64,000 nt of DNA from Hawksworthiomyces lignivorus (taxonomy: Eukaryota > Ascomycota > Sordariomycetes > Ophiostomatales > Ophiostomataceae): positions 558,001 through 622,000 of the forward strand of contig NTMA01000006.1 of the NCBI GenBank assembly GCA_002917075.1, read 5' to 3'. Below the pieces are notes generated by a model. It made no database searches. It saw nothing but the letters and a program-made list of their open reading frames with translations, and was not told the origin of the DNA. Positions 24,552-36,757 of the stretch are shown here, one piece after another. Position numbers and translations under genes: made by a program. The stretch's first letter is position 1, and every line of letters begins with the position of its first letter.

Positions 24552-25575
24552 CTACTCTTTCTGCAGCAGCCCGAGGCGCTTAGCATCCAGACGCACTTCG
24601 ACAATGGGTGCATCCGCTAGCGGAACGGCAATGGGCTTCTCCAGGGCGATCTGCACCTGCCAAGGCGGCAGGCTGAAGCTCTGCAGGAGGGTCTCGGCCA
24701 TGTCAGTTGCCAGCGCCTCGAGGGTCTCAAAGGAGGAGTTTTGCAGTTTCTAGAGGAGGCAGTCAGCGGAGGAGAGAAGAGAGGGCTCTATTGCCCCGTC
24801 GCATGTAGGCGGAACTCACATCCACAATGATCCGCTCGACAGCGGCGTAGTCGTTCGACCGCCGGTCATACTTGTCCAGCGCGACATCAGCCACGACGGT
24901 CTGGCGGGCGGTGCGCTCGTGCGGGTGGACGCCGATGAGCGTGGGCACCCGCAGGCGGTGGATGCGGAGGGTGACAGCGGACGACGGCGGTCCGCCGCTG
25001 CCGCCGCCTGCGCTGTCGCCCAGCAGGCTCGAGGCGGTCAGCGACACGCCCTCGCCGACGAGCGACGCCTTGGGCAGGTGCGCCGCCACCGTCAGGGCGC
25101 GAACGTGCGCAGGGTGCAGGAAGGGGGCAGGGGCGCTGCCCGCCGCCGCCGCCGCCCCTGCTGGCCTCGTCCCGTCGATCTTCTGTCCGGTCAGGTCTTC
25201 CCAGATGCCGTCTAGGACGTCGCGGAGGCCGGGAGGCGGCGGCGTCTTTGCGTCCGCCTCGGCGCCGTCGCCGCCGCTGCCCGGTTTTGGGGCATCCCAC
25301 CTGCGGACGCTCGCCAGGAGGGCCTTGCTCAGCGAGCCATAGTGCACGGTGTCGGCGGCGACGCGGTCGTCAGAAGAAGCCTCTGTAAAGGGCCCGACAA
25401 GAGACACTTTAGCCGAGAGGAGCAGCGGCTGCACCCGTCCCAGACGACCCCAGGCATCGGATGCGGCGCCTCCCAGGGTGGTCTGCAGGTTCTGGACGCG
25501 GATGACGGCAACCGGCTCGCCGGCCGCACGCTCGACGGCCCACGCAGACTGGAGAGAAGAGCCAGGCGTCGCCAT
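24552..25575 (-). CDS. Stand-alone protein with two dihydroneopterin aldolase (FolB) domains
   Basis: Two exons on the minus strand, 25575-24820 and 24749-24552, 70-nt intron; 317 residues. Dihydroneopterin aldolase cleaves 7,8-dihydroneopterin in folate synthesis. The first FolB-like unit (residues ~18-95) has VIRVQNLQTT, DAWGRLGRVQPLLLSAKVSL and DTVHYGSLSKALL. The second has LRIHRLRVPTLIGVHPHER, VVADVALD and, across the splice, DYAAVERIIVD-KLQNSSFETLEALATDMAETLL, ending with VQIALEKPIAVPLADAPIVE. The first unit has lost the IGxxxxER block seen in the second, so it may be structural. In yeast Fol1 two such units are fused to HPPK and DHPS; here the gene ends after the second unit. The ATG at 25575 gives MATPGSSLQSAW; the frame continues upstream only through GTG/CTG codons. 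Confidence 0.85.
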
Positions 25576-26198
25576 TGGAATGAGCACGTATAAGAGCCAA
25601 GGTCAAACCTGGTAATAAAATGAGATAATGTGCTCTATCTGAAAAAGAAAACCACGAGTTGCAAGATACGAAGTAGACAAGGAACAACGAAGACGTAAAA
25701 ACTACTAATATGAGGTAAAATTTTAGTACTGTACCAGAAGTTCCCCACTGAAAGAATCACAACTACATCCAGAACAATTTACATACATGATCCAAAGATA
25801 GGTCTGGACGGAAAAAAAAAAAGTAGAAAAGACAGCCCGGGGCAAAAGAAAAGAATGTAGAAAATAGAATTCCAGATCAATTCCTTTATTTCAATTGGAA
25901 AAGCCCTGAGAAGTCGCAATTTTTAGAATCAAGGCTGCAAGTCATAACTACCACCTTCATTGTGCTTAATACATAGTCACTTTATTGTGAACAAAATATG
26001 ATACTACTTTTACGTTGCTGAGTTTCCTGTTATTCTCCAATATTTTAGATGCCAATGATACGCCGGGTATATAAAACAAGACGTGAAGCCATACATGATG
26101 TAAAAACCTCCTTTTCGCAAGGAAAGCGAACAAGAAAAGTGGCAGGCACAGAAACAAAGTAACCGGGAAGAGAGAACAAACGAAAAAAAACAGCTCTA
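25576..26198. other. Spacer between the RRP44 stop and the FolB start
   Basis: About 620 bp, AT-rich, between two genes on the same strand. No coding sequence seen. Confidence 0.6.
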
Positions 26199-29100
26199 TT
26201 ACGCCTCCACCAGCTCCATGCGCGCGCTCCGCTTGCCGGTCGTCTCGTCCTTGTGGTCCGTGATCCGCACAACCACCTTGTGGAACAGCCGGATCGTGAC
26301 CGGCCGCGACGCCGTCGTCTTGCCGTCCGCGTCGCGGCTGCTCGCCATGGTCGTCTCCAGCGTGTAGGCGTCGGCATCGAATGTGGCGGCCGGCTCGGGC
26401 GTAGCGAGGTCGCGCAGGCGGATAGGGCTCTCGATGCCGAAGCGCGGCACCAGCACGACGAAGCCGTTGCTGAAGATGCGCAGCACGAAGCCCTCGGCGG
26501 TGGTCTCGCGCCCGCGCACGGCCTGTCCGACGTAGTAAGCAATGCTGGCGCGGCCGGCCAGCTGCGCGTTGCGGTGGCGCATGTTGATGTTGCGGCAGAC
26601 GGCGGCCAGGCGGCCGCGCGTGGCTTGCGGGATGGGGGCCTGCCCGGCGCCAGAGTAGCCGATAGCGGCAGCCAGCTGTCGGTGCACGACAAGGTCAGCG
26701 TAACGGCGGATGGGCGACGTGAAGTGGGTGTAGATGGAGCTGGCCAGGCCGTAGTGGCGGAACTCGGGGTAGCCCATGGCGCCAGCAGGGAAGTACTCGG
26801 CGGCGGTCATGCAGCGGGTGGCGAGGATGCGCACGAGGGTGTTGAAGAAAGGCTCGTCCGGGTCGACGCACTCGTCGAGGCTGTCGGCCAGCGCCTTGGA
26901 CGAGTCGAAGTGCAGGCGGAAGCCGTCGCCGCGGACGGCGCGCAGCTGGCGCGCCAGCTCGTCAAAGTTGGTCGCTGGCGGCGACGCGTGGCGGCGCAGC
27001 AGCGCCGTCTGCGGGAACGAATCGTAGATCTTGGTGGCCACGGCAATGTTGGCCAGCAGCATGAACTCCTCCACCAGCGAGTTGGTGTCGAGGAGCTCCT
27101 TGGTCTGCACGTCAATGGGGTCCGACGTCTCCGACTCCATCTGCACCTTGACCTCGGGCGACGACAGGCTGAGCGCGCCCGCGTCGAGCCGCTTCTGCTT
27201 GAGTTTCTTGGACAGCTGCAGCAGCGCCCGCATGCCGCGCGTCAGCTCGTCCTGCTCGGCCGCGTCGTCGATGCGCAGCTGGGCCTGCTCGTAGCTAAAT
27301 GCTTCGCGCGAGCGGATCACCGACTTGGTGAACCGCACGTCTACCACATCCGCATCCGGTGTCATCTCCCACAGCACCGAGAAGGCGAACCGCTCCACGT
27401 ACGGCTTGAGCGAGCACAGGTCCGTGCCCAGGAGCATCGGCAGCATGTCGATACGCTTGTCCACCAGGTACACGGTGGTGCCGCGGATGCTGGCCTCGTG
27501 GTCCATGGCGTTGTTGGGCCGCACAAAGTGGGACACGTCTGCAATGTGCACGCCAACCTCGAAGTTGCCGTTCGGCAGTGAGCGCGCGTGCAGCGCGTCG
27601 TCGATGTCTTGGCAGCCCACGGGGTCGATACTGCAAATTAGCAGCTCACGCAGGTCCTCACGGCCTTGCCAGCCAGGATCCTCCTTGCTGGTCGGCACCC
27701 GCCAGTCGTGGCCCTCAGCCGGCAGGCAGTCCAGTACCGTCTTGGGGAAGGGCCGGTACTGTACGTCGAACTCAAGCAGCAGCGCCTCCGTTTCGGCTTC
27801 CTTGGTCTCCAGCTCACCCAGTGACCGGATGAAGTGGCCCACCGGGTGCCGCGAGTCGCGGTCCCAAGCATCCATGGCCACGAGGATTCGCTTCCCCAGC
27901 AGCTCGCCCGCCTGCCGCGTGCGAAGCCGGATCTTTGGGATCTTCTTGTCCATCGGAATGACGAACACCGTCTCCTGCTTGCGTCCCTGGCCCGCTCCTC
28001 GGCTGCCCACGGACGTCTGGTCGATGTGGCCTACGTACTGCCGCCAGTTGCGCCGGATGATGCCAACAATCTTTGCGGTCGGCTCCACGTAGCTGCTGTC
28101 CGCGTTTTTGTTCTCGCCCTTACTGCCACTGCCGGTAGCCTGTCCCGCCTGCAGCTGCGTCCGTTTCACTTCCTCCTGGAGCGCCAGACGCTCACGCGCC
28201 AGAAGTTGCCGGTCGCTGCCACCGCCGGCGCTGTCTGCGTCGGCATCGGCAGCATCTGCGCTTTCATTCTTGGTCAGCGTCTCCTCGTCGACCATCTTGG
28301 TCGACGGCTGCTTCCATTGATCGCGTGGCAGCACCTCAACGACCACTACATCGCCATCGACGGCGCGGTTGATATTCTCGCGGCCCAGCACGAGCAGCTG
28401 CTTTGGGAACGCGGGCACCCGCACCGCGCCCTCCAGGTAGTTGTACGGCGACACACTAAAGGTACCCTGATGCAGCAAGCCACCTTTCACACCTGTCATG
28501 AGCTTCGACATGCTTAGGTAGTCTGGATACAGGTGGCGCTGCTGCTTCTCCTCGCGCGTCGTCGCCACAACTGTTGGGTCTTGCGTCTCCGGGAGCATGT
28601 CCAGCAGCGCATCGGCGTCGTCTAGTCCGCGCACGTAGTCGGCAAGCGAGCTGGCCGCGAGGCCGTCGGCCCGGGCCTTTCGCAGGTTGTCACGATCGTT
28701 GCTGAGCATGACGACTGCTGGAGCAGCGGGGCCACCCCCGCTCTTAGCCGCCTCGCGCAAGTGCTCCGCGTACCACTGGACGGCACGGCGGACGGCACGG
28801 TCGTTGCGGTCGTTGATGGTCTCACCGGTGCTGCGGGTGACATACGTCTCCAGCCGGAACTCGTTGAAGAACACGTAGAAGCGCTTCTCGTCGCTCCGGG
28901 TCAGGCCCAGCAGGCGATTGTACAGCGGCAGCGACCGGTTGCGCACCTCCTCGAGCACGACCTGCAGCACGATCACATCGTAAAATGCTGCGGTCTGCTC
29001 AAACAGGTCCATGGCCGTCAAGAACGCATTGGTGTCGGGGACCAGGTAGTGGCCCTGGGGATATGTCTTGGTTCCGGCAGGTCGATCACTGAGGACAAAC

Positions 29101-29386
29101 GGGGTGACTGGAAGGGACACTGCTGTCAGACTGGAGGATCGAAAAACGGAACGGAAAAAGATCAAAAGAACGGACTATGCTTACCATGGCCTGTTGCATC
29201 GCGTGGAGCATTTTCTAGGCAGGCTGCGCAGAGCCGCGAGGAGCAGGGGATGTCCTGGCGCAGGTAGACCTCACGGACAATCTTCTGGACCTTGCCACTC
29301 TTTGTGGTGCGCACAAACGTCTTGCTCGAGATGTTGGAGGCAAATATGCCATCATCTCCAGCTGCAGGTCTCTTTCTTGTTTCCAT
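26199..29386 (-). CDS. RRP44: RRP44/DIS3 exosome ribonuclease
   Basis: Catalytic subunit of the RNA exosome, degrading and trimming RNA 3'-5' with an added endonuclease site. Two exons on the minus strand, 29386-29185 and 29107-26199; 1036 residues, close to yeast Rrp44 (1001). Exon 1 holds the Cys-rich N-terminus (KTFVRTTKSGKVQKIVREVY, then CSSRLCAAC). Exon 2 has the PIN domain (VPDTNAF, D92; VLEEVRNRS), two cold-shock domains, and the RNB domain with CSIDPVGCQDIDDALH, whose acidic cluster D568/D570/D571 is intact. The C-terminal S1 domain ends SARMELVEA. The 77-nt intron acceptor at 29108 was chosen for its pyrimidine tract; two other AGs nearby would add two to five residues. Both nuclease sites appear functional. 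Confidence 0.93.
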
Positions 29387-32300
29387 TGTAGCAGATGCAA
29401 GCTCAAATCAGTCGTCAAAGGGACCTATGCTGAGCTTGTTCATCAAACGAAGCAGCTCCAGGAGGCTTCTGGCAGTGACTTTTTTTTGCAGTGTCGAAAA
29501 AATATCGTAGTTGATGCGCTTCGCTGACGAATCATGGTGGCGTTCGCGCCTGCCTTATCGTTATCGGCCATACAGGGTAGCTGTTTCCCCCTCCCCCCCA
29601 ACTCGCATTGCAGCAAATCGCTTTTGTGTATTCTTATGGCGGGGCTTACATCGCTCTACTGCACACAGAATTGCTGCGGAGCTTCTCCTCCGTGAACTAT
29701 GGAGAACAACCACGTTTCTCGTACCCAGGCCCAAGGTCAGGACAATTTACTTCAAATCTTCTTCCTCTTTTTGCTATTTTAATGAGAGATACTACTCCGT
29801 AGTGTGCTGCGTCCCAGCTTCCAGGTGCACGAGAGTCAGGATGGAGGGAGAGAGGGATCGGCCTGTCTTGTCATGCAGCAGTCAATCTATGCGGAAAGAA
29901 AAGCCAGAGGCGGCCGGAGACAGCACACGATTGAATTTCATGGGAGAGCGGTTTCGAGATCGGAATGTCTAACAAGCTACCGGATTGCTGCGGCCTAAAA
30001 TGCGACCTTGTAAAAAGACCAGTTCTCCTGAGGCATGCATACCCAATACAATGCAGAACAAGCAAGTCACCGAGGATTCGAATTCTTTTTTTTTTGGAGC
30101 CTGCTAGAACATCACACGGATTGTGGAATTTCTTGAGTAGTACGCAGTAGAAAACTAGTGGACAACCTGAGGAGAGAACCAGAGTAAAGGGGCAACGGGT
30201 GAGAAGATGAAGATCCTTCATCCGCGAGGATTTGTCACTCGTGCCAAAGGCAACATGACCAGTCAAGTTCTCTAAGAGCCGAAAAGAAGTCAAGACTAGA
30301 GAGAGGGGTTGGGCATCTCTGCCAACTGCCTTGAGAGAGGAAGTTTCGAAGATGCAAATAGAACTTCGAGATTCATTTGTTTCAAACTATCCTGATAGAT
30401 TGATTTTACATTTAGGCTCGGTCACAAGCAATTGCGTCACAGAGAAGCAAAACGAGAGCACGCTGCGTGAAGAGGCAAGAAGGGACACATATTGAGGATT
30501 TAGAACAGACCCTTTCGCCGGTCTGATCTTCTGCAGACCAGAAACCAGTGACAATAACCTGAATTTGTGCTTGCTCTCTGTCCCCCACGCCTAGACACGC
30601 TATCTGCTTTCCCTCCCTAATAACCTCTGAAGAGATATACTCAAATTGGATATTAATTCTACCAACCCGGATCATATGATCACCAGGGGAGTGCGTCGAG
30701 ACAAGGGCAATGGGAAGGAAAGGGGCGTGAAGAAATGATTCAGACCGCTTTTCGTCCTTTTCACTGCCAAAAATTCAACCGGTTTATACCAAGTGGCGTC
30801 TACCATTTTTCCAGACTTGTAGAACTCATATTTTGGGCAATATACTCCTTTCATAATTTGTTATACACCATCTCAATTTGTATAAACAATATCAATTCTC
30901 TTTTATACATATAATATGGACAATTATGCTGCCTACCCCGTGTGTTCCCTACGCTTCCTCTTGGCGAAAAAGAATGAAGAGTTTCGTCATCCCCATTTCG
31001 AAATGATTTTCTCTCCCCACTCTGTGGTCATTCTCCATAGTAGCAGACGGCCCGGCTAGAGGCCATGGTAAAGGAGAATGGGGAAAGAATAAGAGAGGGC
31101 GTGAATGTGTAAGAGTCTGAAGCTTGTCTGTGGCAGATATTGCAAAAGAGGGTCAAGCCGCCTTGGGCGCCAAAAATAGTAAAATACTGGTTAAAGAAGG
31201 GGCAATATTTGATAAAATACCAACTGTCGTTTCGTAGATGGGGCATGACGAGTCGGGCATCTTCGTCGGACAGATGTGACTATCCGAGAACGAAGGGATC
31301 GAAGATAATTACCGCATAGATATGGCAAGCTCAATAAATAAAAAATAATGAAAATAAAATAAAAAATACTATGAGAATATGAAGTTGAAGGAATAGGAAC
31401 GCGGCGCCGAGTGGTATCAGGGCTGAAGAAGTTTCGCATTCGTTTTCTTAGGTTGCGTCATCCTGTTGTTTCGAAGAAACACGTCCGGATTAGGCAGTCT
31501 GTGACTGATTTCACAGGCAAAAGCATACTGGAACTTTCGGGTGTGATGTTGATACCTGTTCTGCTCTTGTGTAACTTTTCGAGCAGCCTAACAGAGATCT
31601 CTCCTGGTTTGCAGTCTCGTTTTGCTCGACTAGATCTTGCCCAGTAGCTGTCAAGGAATAAACCTGCTGGAAAACGTGAAGTTATTATGATCAGATCCGC
31701 AAGTACACAATTTAGCAAGGCCTGGACGATTGCCAAAAAAAAAACCCTGGAAACTTCATCATGCAGTTACATGCAGAGATGTGAATTTTCCCACGCCGGT
31801 CCTCTACCGTGACTAGAAGGCAGTTCATGGGTTAGTCGTAGAGCCTCCTGTTTCTAGTAAGAGTAAGGAAGAAAGGAGAGATTATTTCCCTTTCTCCGTT
31901 TGTCACATTTCCTCAGTCCTCTCTCCTCAGTGTGCCCAAACCGGTTATCGCGATGAGACCTAAATAGCAGCTATGCTTTAAGACTACTAGTATCAGCAGA
32001 TGCTGTCACGCAACTTTGCTCTGCCTCTCTCGCCTGATGTTGCTGGCTTTTCTACGGAAAAAAGTCGTGCTATTCGTTCTGAACTACCTCAAAAAGGATT
32101 TCTTGTTTTTCTCATTTTTCGGACATCCTGGTATCAAGCTGTTGACCGTCCAGATGGGCCGCGATGAGATGTCCGAGAGCCGTCTCTATTAAAGAAGAGT
32201 TGCCTAAAGAGCTGATACCAAGGGCGGGAGGGAGAGGAACACAGGAGAGCGCACAGCGGGTACCATCGGGGCATCGTTTTTGAGGAATGAAATCAAAACG

Positions 32301-35300
32301 AAAACGAACAAGGGGGGTTGTGATCCTTCGCTCAGAAGCCATGCAGTTTGCAGCCTGTCTGCAATCCGACTGCAGCCCATTTGCAGGGAGTTTGCAGGGA
32401 GTTTGCAGGCAGTTTGCAGGCAGTAAAAAGCCTATCTTTGATGCGCCTTGGGACGACCGACACCAAGATTCTCTCATACACCCTTTCTCTGCAAGTCTGC
32501 AAGCATCCTTTGAGAACTGACGGCACCGTCCGTCCAAGTGGGTCTCTCTGCTCTTCAAACAGTGCGTCCAGCGGCTCCAATTTAGCACCTCGTTCTTTTG
32601 GTTCTGCCTGCGGGAAGAGAGGCCTGGCAGATGGTGACCGCCCACCCTCACGTAAGGTCAAATATGCAAAACACTCGTTGCAAGATGGGTAGCAGGCGAT
32701 GTGGAGCCTCTGCGGGAGCGCAGCAGCCTGCTGAGAGCTCGAGCTGGAGCTTGCTGCCAGATGTCATTTGCCGTTGCCTGTGCGTGTATCTCGGTGCTGC
32801 GTTTTGAACTAAGGGCTCCCATCTGCTGCCGTCTTATCCTATTCCCTTTTTTTTGCACTTTGCCAAAGAGAGCAGTAGGCTGCTCTTGTCGTCTTTTTTG
32901 CCGCGCCGCAAACTGGCAAATCAAGTTGCGGCGTTTGCGAGTTTGCTCAGCCTGCTTTTTGTTCTGTATCGGGTTATTGCGTTCCCATTACAAGAAAATG
33001 TGTAATGTAATATTTCAATTGTGAGTAGTTGCAGAGCCATCCTGTCAGACCCCGGCCCCTGTCAAGACGTACTATGCTGTACGACTGCACCCTCTGTGGG
33101 TGCGTCCTCACGAAGGTAGTAGTTGTAAGATATGACTCTACGGAGAGCTCTGCGTCGTAGACCTCATCGAAAGTACGCATATTCTCCACTACCAAACCTC
33201 TTCAACTACTACATACTTTCTTGCTCCCATTGCTTCACACCATCTCGGCATCCTTACACCCCCCCCTCATCCCCCCGCCCACACCCCTCAGCGCTCCCTC
33301 TCTTTCACTCTAATATGACTGGCTGCTGCAATTCGTTAATGTAATGTTAGCTTTCGGATACGCTAATACGTCCTTCATTACTGTACCTTCACTCACGCTC
33401 CTTCTGCTGCTCTCTGCTGCACCACGGATATGCGACGCCTGTGTCCAAATGCCTGGACCAAGTGCAAATCGCCCTCTGATTTGCGGGGCGTTTTGATAGA
33501 AGTCGCACTAATGCTGCAATCGGTCTCTGCTCCCCCCTCCCTCCATTATCATGTGGTCCGTGTTGTGCTAACCCTGGTCGACGGCTAAGGGAAACGAAAA
33601 GAAGGGAAAATTAGGATCGGGGCTGGAAGGCTATAGTTTCCGCTTCTTGTGCTGTGTTTCGAAACATGGGCTGGCATTCTTGCGATGCCCCCTTTGAAGT
33701 AAATAAGCGAACAAGTTACAGGTTTCTTAGGTGAGAAAGTCGGGCGCGAAAACGAAGACTGCCGAGTTTTTTGTTTTCTTTTTGAAAATGCAATCCAAAA
33801 TCCACCTAGAACTTGCTTTCGGAGGCTTTTTCTAGAGACAGAATAATATACCCGTAAGCATTCGAAGACCTTGTAAGCCATGTGATGAGCCCGCTAAAAA
33901 GCGAAAATGGAAACCCGAGCCTCTTGTCCAGTCAATATCAGCAGCGTATACAAGGCCTCCGGCAACTTGGCAGAAAGAATCGTCCCTTGCCTGCCCATGG
34001 CTGAAGACACCCGGAGAATAAAAGACGTCCTTTCTATCTGTCTTACTGTCTCTGTCGGGTCAGCCGCCACGTTTCCCCCAAGCTAGAGCAGGATGACGAC
34101 GCTCTTTTCTTCGCATTCTCGTACTTTCTTGAATCCATCTTTCTCATCTTCCTTTTCAGCCGTGGCGCCATTTCCTGATTTTATCTTTTTTTTTATTCAT
34201 ATGGTGCCGTAACCAATCAGAGGTCGAACATGGCCTCAACCCAACTTGCGCCCAAAAGAAAAGAAACACTGGCGGCATCAAAGGGGTTTGACCATGGGCT
34301 TTTTTTTTTTAAGAGGGACTTCGGTTCAACTTTCTGTTACTGTCTACAGGCATTTCTCGACATCACTGTGGCTTATCTTCTTGTTTGTTGAGAATGGGCA
34401 GTGGAGATATATCAAACTGAATGGGAAGATTTGCTCCGGAGCTGCAACGAGACGTGGAGCAGTGAACTTTACCTGGAATGTGGAAAAGCATGGTGCCCTC
34501 TGCTTGCTTCTTCTCTCAAGGCGAAGGCCTCCGTATGCCTCACCGCCAGTCCACGCTTCGTAATGGGCCATCATTCAGCTGCTGTCTCTGTCTCCTAGCT
34601 GTCTCTGCCAGTTTCATCCGCACCGGAAGGGATTGTCTTCTACCTCTTCGCTTTTTCATGTACAAATCAATTGAACGGACGACCGCCTGCCTCCACTTGC
34701 ATGGCAAACGCATTGCGATGCCTCTTCTTGCTTTTGTTCGTAGTGTTCGCTGAAGAATGCTCTGCTGTATCCGAGATAAAGGCTCTGCCTGAGACAAGCA
34801 TGGAGAGATTTAACACCTCCAAAAAGAGTATCTGACACATCATATACAGGATCTGAATAGCTCCAGAAAAAGAAAGTTCTTCTGAACGGTTCAGATATCA
34901 ACACTAGGGCAGCAGTTCACGTGTGGAAGCAATGCCTTAAAAAAAGGTATTCTACATTGCGTGGGAATTGTAAATGCAGCTCGTCTTTATCTGAAAATCT
35001 CCGTAGCAGAACGCATTCCTTTTTGGATGTACATGAAGGGCTTTGTATGAAAGTTGCCGGAGGATGCAGATGGTCCATGGCCAGGCGGGGAGGCGGTCAT
35101 AGTAGTAGAGAGCGCAAAACAGCTTTACGCGACCGAGACGCGACTTTGGGTCTTAGTGCCCCACTTTTTGACATCTTCTCTACAAGTCCGGGACACCTAA
35201 TTTTCTGAGCGACGGACCGCTATCTCAGCAAACCATACACGACTTTGGAGCTGCCGAACTGACGACGACAAAACGCAGGCGTCTTGTTGAGCGCAATTGA

Positions 35301-35446
35301 GCGAAGAAAAAGTTGGCCTTTTTTTTGAGAGAGTGACAAGACGACCAATTTCCCCACCCTACCGCATCACGACCCGCCTCACGAAGTAGACCATCGCATC
35401 GACAGCACACGCTTGGTTATCGGCTGCCATCGACATAGAATACGCA
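29387..35446. other. 6.1-kb gene-poor region between RRP44 and DPB4
   Basis: Both flanking genes point away from this region. Reading all frames I found only short, motif-free open frames. There is an AT-rich low-complexity stretch (~31310-31375), a seven-unit 11-bp minisatellite (32347-32423) and C-rich patches near 33255-33290. I see no tRNA, transposase or terminal inverted repeats. Non-coding transcripts cannot be excluded. Confidence 0.5.
32347..32423 (+). repeat. Seven-unit 11-bp minisatellite (TTTGCAGGSAG type)
   Basis: Seven consecutive 11-bp units. The last four are TTTGCAGGGAG twice then TTTGCAGGCAG twice; the first three are diverged but keep TGCA in the same phase. The array ends sharply at TAAAAAG. 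Confidence 0.9.
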
Positions 35447-36757
35447 ATGCCTCCGCGGAAGAGCGACGCGGCGGCGCCTCGCAAGAGCGACGTGGGCGGT
35501 GGAGGCAGCACAGCAGCAGAAGAGCCCCGGCCAGCTGCAGCAGCGACGGCATCACACCCACCCACCTTGGCGGAGATTGCAGGCACAGCCGAACCCGCAG
35601 CTCCCACTGCCTCTGCATCAAAATCCGCTACGGAAGGGAACCCGGCAAGTGGCTCTAGTAACGCGCCCGCCGAGAAAGAGAAGGAAAAGGAAAAAGAGAG
35701 GCGGGAATCGCGAGGCAATGACGCCCTTACGATAGAGGTGTGCTTTCATTCTCGCATAATGGCGCTCCATTCCTCATCTTCTTAATTTGATACTGACGTC
35801 AATAGGACCTTAACCTCCCTCGGTCGATTCTGACACGCCTCGCAAAGGGTGTACTGCCGCCAAATACACAGATCCAAGGCAGCGCCATGACTGCGATGAG
35901 CAAGAGCGCCATTGTGTTCATCAATCACCTTGCCAACGCGTATGTCACAGCTTTCGCCTTACACCGCGCCGAAATGAACCCTCTTTGTACTACGCTTTGC
36001 ACTACGTGCCTAACTGACAGCTTCCATCGTCTAGGGCAAATACGATCACTACAAATTCGGGAAAAAAGACCATCATGCCGGCGGACGTGTTTGCCGCGCT
36101 GGATGATATTGAGTTTGGCTTTCTACGACCCCAATTGGAGGAAGAATATGCTAGTATGCATGCTTTCTTCTTTTTCTTTTTCTTTTTGCTGCATGAACCT
36201 GGACTTGACGATGCTGATTCGCTCCCTTCTTAGAATACAACCATATTCAGACGTCCAAGCGGTCCGACTATCGGAAGCGCATCGCTGCCGCCAAGAAAGC
36301 CAGCGAAGGCGGCGCCAAAGCGGTAGATGGCAGCGGCGAGGATGCAGCCGACCTGAGCGCTGCAGATGCATCGTTTGCCACGACCGCTGCGGATCCAGCA
36401 GAGGAAGCGCCAGGCAAGCCGTCTGCTGCGTCCAAGACGTTGGCTGCGCGAGACGCACCGCCGCAGGCCAAAAAGGTGAAGCGGAAACACCAGCCACCTG
36501 AGGGCCAAAATGGCAAGGAAAATGGGGCAGAGGCAGATGACAATGCCACTGATGCAGAGGAAGAAGAGGAGGAAGAGGACGAGGTTGTGGTCGCTGACGA
36601 AGACGAGGAGGAGGAAGAGGAGAACGATGATGAAGAAGACGAGGAGGAGGAAGACGAGGAAGATGACGAGGAGGGCAGTGAAGAGGAGGACGCCATGGAA
36701 GAGCGGGAGGATGCGCCAGACGATGATGAGGCTCTGGACAGCGACGGGAGTGAATGA
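35447..36757 (+). CDS. DPB4: DNA polymerase epsilon subunit D (histone-fold protein Dpb4-like)
   Basis: Histone-fold subunit that pairs with Dpb3 in DNA polymerase epsilon and, in yeast, also serves the ISW2/CHRAC remodeller. Four exons: 35447-35737, 35806-35939, 36035-36153, 36234-36757; 355 residues. The histone fold begins at residue 98 and is assembled across three splices: LPRSILTRLAKGVLPPNTQI, AMSKSAIVFINHLA, then TTNSGKKTIMPADVFAALDD and IEFGFLRPQLEEEY. The first 97 residues are Ala/Pro/Ser-rich with a KEKEKEKERR run. After the fold come an Ala-rich linker, a KKVKRKH basic cluster and a ~85-residue Glu/Asp-dominated tail. Yeast Dpb4 is only 196 residues, so most of the extra length is disordered flank. 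The start at 35447 is the first ATG of the open frame. Confidence 0.92.

Noticed and set aside
30040..30095. GGATTCGAATTC followed by a T run, resembling a tRNA B box with a Pol III terminator
   Set aside because: No A box at proper spacing, no acceptor stem and no cloverleaf could be drawn in the upstream 80 bases.
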